Assembly (NCBI GenBank): GCA_934215455.1
Contig: CAKPZX010000007.1
Coordinates: 1-48,345, forward strand
Direction of reading: 5' to 3'
DNA from: an uncultured Streptococcus sp.
GTDB taxonomy: Bacteria; Bacillota; Bacilli; Lactobacillales; Streptococcaceae
Length of the DNA: 48,345 bases
Shown here: positions 46,324 through 48,345 of the stretch, one piece after another
Position numbering within the stretch: the first letter of the stretch is position 1
Layout of the letters: each line of letters opens with the position of its first letter
Made by a program: the position numbers and the translations under genes
Notes under the pieces: generated by a model
What the model saw: the letters and a program-made list of their open reading frames with translations, nothing else
What the model was told of the DNA's origin: nothing
Databases searched by the model: none

Positions 46324-46352
46324 TTGCAATCATCAAGGGGACAAGGTATAAT
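46324..46352 (+). promoter_or_regulatory. Promoter of the ABC transporter pair
   Basis: TTGCAA (46324-46329), 17 bases, then a perfect TATAAT (46347-46352). The leader is about 23 bases with AAAGGAG. Confidence 0.85.
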
Positions 46353-46381
46353 AGCATAAATAGAAAATAAAGGAGATTTAC

Positions 46382-47089
46382 ATGAATCAGTATCCTTTGG
46401 TCTACTTGGACCATGTGACAAAGAATTATGGGCATGAAGTTGCTCTCATGGATGTTAGTTTGAACATCCAACCTGGCCGTATTATTGGCCTTTTGGGTCC
46501 CAATGGTAGCGGGAAAACAACCATCATTAAATTGATTAATGGTTTGTTGCAACCAAGCCTTGGAAATATCTATATTCATGGGCAATTACCATCCCCAGCT
46601 TCTAAAAAAGTGGTTTCCTATTTGCCAGATACGACTTATCTGAATGAAAATATGAAAATTGTCGATGCTATTCGCTATTTCCAAGATTTTTATGCAGATT
46701 TTAATGTCCAACGTGCCTACCAATTGCTTAATGATTTGCATTTGCATCCAAATCAAAAATTGAACAGCCTTTCAAAAGGGAACAAGGAAAAAGTGCAATT
46801 GATTTTGGTGATGAGTCGTGAAGCGGACTTGTATGTTCTTGATGAACCAATCGGAGGGGTTGACCCAGCAGCGCGTGATTATATTTTGCGGACCATTATT
46901 CAAAACAGACGTCCAAACTCTTCTGTCTTGATTTCTACTCACTTGATTGCGGATATTGAGCAAGTTTTGGATGAGGCCATTTTCATCAACCAAGGAAGAA
47001 TCCTCTTGCATGAAAATACGACTGTTATGCGCAATCAACACGGAAAATCAATCGATGAGATCTTCCGTGATCAATTCCGTGTTTATTAG
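46382..47089 (+). CDS. ABC transporter ATP-binding protein
   Basis: This is a 235-residue nucleotide-binding subunit. Walker A is GPNGSGKTT (39-47), the signature loop is LSKGNKEKVQ (about 131-140) and Walker B with the D-loop is YVLDEPIGGVDPAARD (about 152-167). The LSKG form, in place of LSGG, is common in the YtrB/BcrA-like exporters that pair with ABC-2 permeases. AAAGGAG precedes the ATG. It is the first gene of a two-gene operon with the permease; substrate unknown. An upstream GntR regulator, often seen with this type, is absent here. Confidence 0.92.
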   Translation: MNQYPLVYLDHVTKNYGHEVALMDVSLNIQPGRIIGLLGPNGSGKTTIIKLINGLLQPSLGNIYIHGQLPSPASKKVVSYLPDTTYLNENMKIVDAIRYFQDFYADFNVQRAYQLLNDLHLHPNQKLNSLSKGNKEKVQLILVMSREADLYVLDEPIGGVDPAARDYILRTIIQNRRPNSSVLISTHLIADIEQVLDEAIFINQGRILLHENTTVMRNQHGKSIDEIFRDQFRVY

Positions 47090-47098
47090 GAGGAACCC

Positions 47099-47893
47099 AT
47101 GTTTGGTAAATTATTAAAATATGAATTTAAATCGACAGCTAAGTGGTATTTATTGATCACCCTGATCGCACTAGGTTTGTCAGTGATTACAGGTGTTATT
47201 GGTGGAAGTGCTACAAATGGTTTTGTGGATATGGAAACCAATAGTATGCAAATTATAACGGGGACTCTTGGGATTCTCATTTTTGGAGGAGTCATTGGTC
47301 TTTATCTTAGTAACTACTATATTATTATCCGTCGTTTCTATTCCAACTTATACGGACGTGAAGGTTACTTGACCTGGACCCTTCCGGCTAGCCCTCATGC
47401 GATCATTTTGTCTAAATTTGTGGGAGCTTTAGTAGCGAGTCTTTACTGCCTATTCCTTCTATTTTTTAGTGGTTTTATCACAATTATTGTGATGGGCGCT
47501 GTCATTGGACAAGACCTCTCTCCTGTATTTAGTATTATCGCTGAGGCTTTTAGTCATTCTATTGCTTATTGGATTATCGTTTGGTGGATTTTTACCACAG
47601 CCTCAGGGATCTTCCTATTTTATGTATCGATCGCACTTGGTCAACTCTTCCAAAATCGTCGTGGATTTAAGGCTATTCTGTTTTTCTTTCTCTTGTGCAT
47701 TGTTTTAAGTATCATCGGTACAGCAGTCAATCCATTAAAAGATTCATATGCTGTTGGGTCTGCATTGGTTTATGGAAATATTGATGATTTTGGACCTAAC
47801 TTCATCCCAGGTCTTATCTATGAAGTCATCAAGATTGTTTCTATGTACTTCACGATTCACTATATCAGTAAGTACAAGTTGAATCTTCAATAA
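47099..47893 (+). CDS. ABC-2 type transporter permease
   Basis: This is a 264-residue membrane protein with six predicted hydrophobic helices (about 18-40, 55-80, 105-130, 145-175, 185-210, 235-255). It starts MFGKLLKYEFKSTAKWY, the usual amphipathic N-terminal start of ABC-2 permeases. AGGAGGAACCC precedes the ATG, 9 bases after the ATPase gene, so both form one transporter. A strong terminator follows. The substrate cannot be inferred. Confidence 0.9.
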   Translation: MFGKLLKYEFKSTAKWYLLITLIALGLSVITGVIGGSATNGFVDMETNSMQIITGTLGILIFGGVIGLYLSNYYIIIRRFYSNLYGREGYLTWTLPASPHAIILSKFVGALVASLYCLFLLFFSGFITIIVMGAVIGQDLSPVFSIIAEAFSHSIAYWIIVWWIFTTASGIFLFYVSIALGQLFQNRRGFKAILFFFLLCIVLSIIGTAVNPLKDSYAVGSALVYGNIDDFGPNFIPGLIYEVIKIVSMYFTIHYISKYKLNLQ

Positions 47894-47903
47894 GAACAGT
47901 TAA

Positions 47904-47949
47904 TTGGACAAGAAGCTCTCCAGTGGAAGCCTTCTTGTTCAATTTTTTT
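47904..47949 (+). terminator. Terminator after the ABC permease
   Basis: A 12-pair stem (47904-47915 with 47931-47942, one G-U) is followed by seven T. Confidence 0.93.
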
Positions 47950-47952
47950 CTT

Positions 47953-47981
47953 TTGCATTTTTAGCTACATTTTGATATACT
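47953..47981 (+). promoter_or_regulatory. Promoter of ssrA
   Basis: TTGCAT (47953-47958), 17 bases, then TATACT (47976-47981) with a TGA extension. The predicted start is about 9 bases before the mature tmRNA 5' end. Confidence 0.8.
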
Positions 47982-47996
47982 AATTGTATTCGTTTT

Positions 47997-48342
47997 GGGG
48001 TCGTTACGGATTCGACAGGCATTATGAGGCATATTTTGCAACTCATCTAGCGGATGTAAAACGCCAGTTAAATATAACTGCAAAAAATAATAATTCTTAC
48101 GCTTTAGCTGCCTAAACACCAGCAGGCGTGACCCGATTCGAATCGCTCGTGTTTGATGACAGGTCTTAATTTTAGCGAGATACGATCTAGCTTGGTCTAG
48201 GAGTTAGATAAGAGATTGATAGACTCGCAGGTACAGGGCTTGAGTTATGTGTCGTGTAGCTGTTAAAATAAGACATAACCTATGGTTGTAGACAAATATG
48301 CTGGCAGGTGTTTGGACGTGGGTTCGACTCCCACCGGCTCCA
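47997..48342 (+). ncRNA. ssrA: Transfer-messenger RNA (tmRNA)
   Basis: tmRNA rescues stalled ribosomes with SmpB and tags the nascent protein for proteolysis. The acceptor stem pairs GGGGTCG (47997-48003) with CGGCTCC (48335-48341), discriminator A at 48342; CCA is not encoded. The T-arm GGTTCGACTCC is present. The tag reading frame starts at the resume codon GCA 48080 and ends TAA 48113-48115, encoding AKNNNSYALAA. The usual streptococcal tags known to me read AKNNTSYALAA or AKNTNSYALAA, so this is a variant with three Asn. The length of about 346 bases is normal. Only three bases of the window follow it. Confidence 0.96.
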
Positions 48343-48345
48343 TAT

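Overview
The window is about 48 kb of a low-to-moderate GC Firmicute chromosome and is clearly a Streptococcus. The evidence is the atp operon order c-a-b-delta-alpha-gamma-beta-epsilon, the murA-epuA-endA block, a YSIRK signal with an LPXTG motif, MurT-GatD, CdaA-CdaR-GlmM, and a tmRNA tag ending SYALAA. The gene content fits an oral viridans streptococcus (S. parasanguinis / sanguinis-like). That species guess is inference.

Layout. 1-6248: the end of ptsI, then the glycogen operon glgBCDA with two candidate promoters and a near-perfect cre site. 6302-12349: one very large secreted or wall-linked M26 zinc metalloprotease. 12478-18922: the complete F1Fo ATPase operon. 18962-21658: a small DUF1146 protein, murA, epuA and the membrane nuclease endA. 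21676-22515: a membrane-anchored matrixin-like protease behind what looks like a CiaR-controlled promoter. 22532-28436: an accessory, rearranged block with an ABC-F ATPase, remnants of an rgg gene and of a second ABC-F gene, a small DUF6483-like protein, an intact rgg regulator and two tandemly duplicated MFS transporters. 28465-30861 (minus strand): murT-gatD-lapA. 30918-35379: cdaA-cdaR-glmM plus a serine-rich LPXTG adhesin that appears to be in the same transcription unit. 35393-40430: a DUF4044 miniprotein, obgE, a 54-residue protein, ridA, then rapZ-yvcK-whiA. 40452-40590: a large palindromic element between two identical terminators. 40677-42507: ferredoxin-NADP reductase, rpsU and mscL. 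42657-45614: dnaG-rpoD. 45618-45858: a tandem array of terminator-like 48-bp units. 45881-48342: a MIP18-type Fe-S factor, a two-gene ABC transporter and ssrA (tmRNA).

How it fits together. Much of the window is housekeeping: carbon storage (glgBCDA), proton-motive force (atp), wall precursor synthesis (murA, glmM, murT-gatD), c-di-AMP signalling (cdaA/cdaR), and the macromolecular synthesis operon tail (rpsU, dnaG, rpoD). The surface and accessory genes (M26 protease, matrixin, nuclease, adhesin, Rgg/MFS block) sit between these conserved blocks.

The observations most worth checking are the terminator array after rpoD, the four-stem palindrome flanked by 22-bp direct repeats at 40408-40697, the gene fossils at 24475-24645 and 27122-27165 that record how the Rgg/MFS locus was rearranged, the CiaR-type promoter at 21676, and three genes (murT, DUF1146, ABC-F) whose -10 boxes sit so close to the start codon that the transcripts should be leaderless. 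I found no CRISPR array, no intact insertion sequence, no rRNA and no tRNA.
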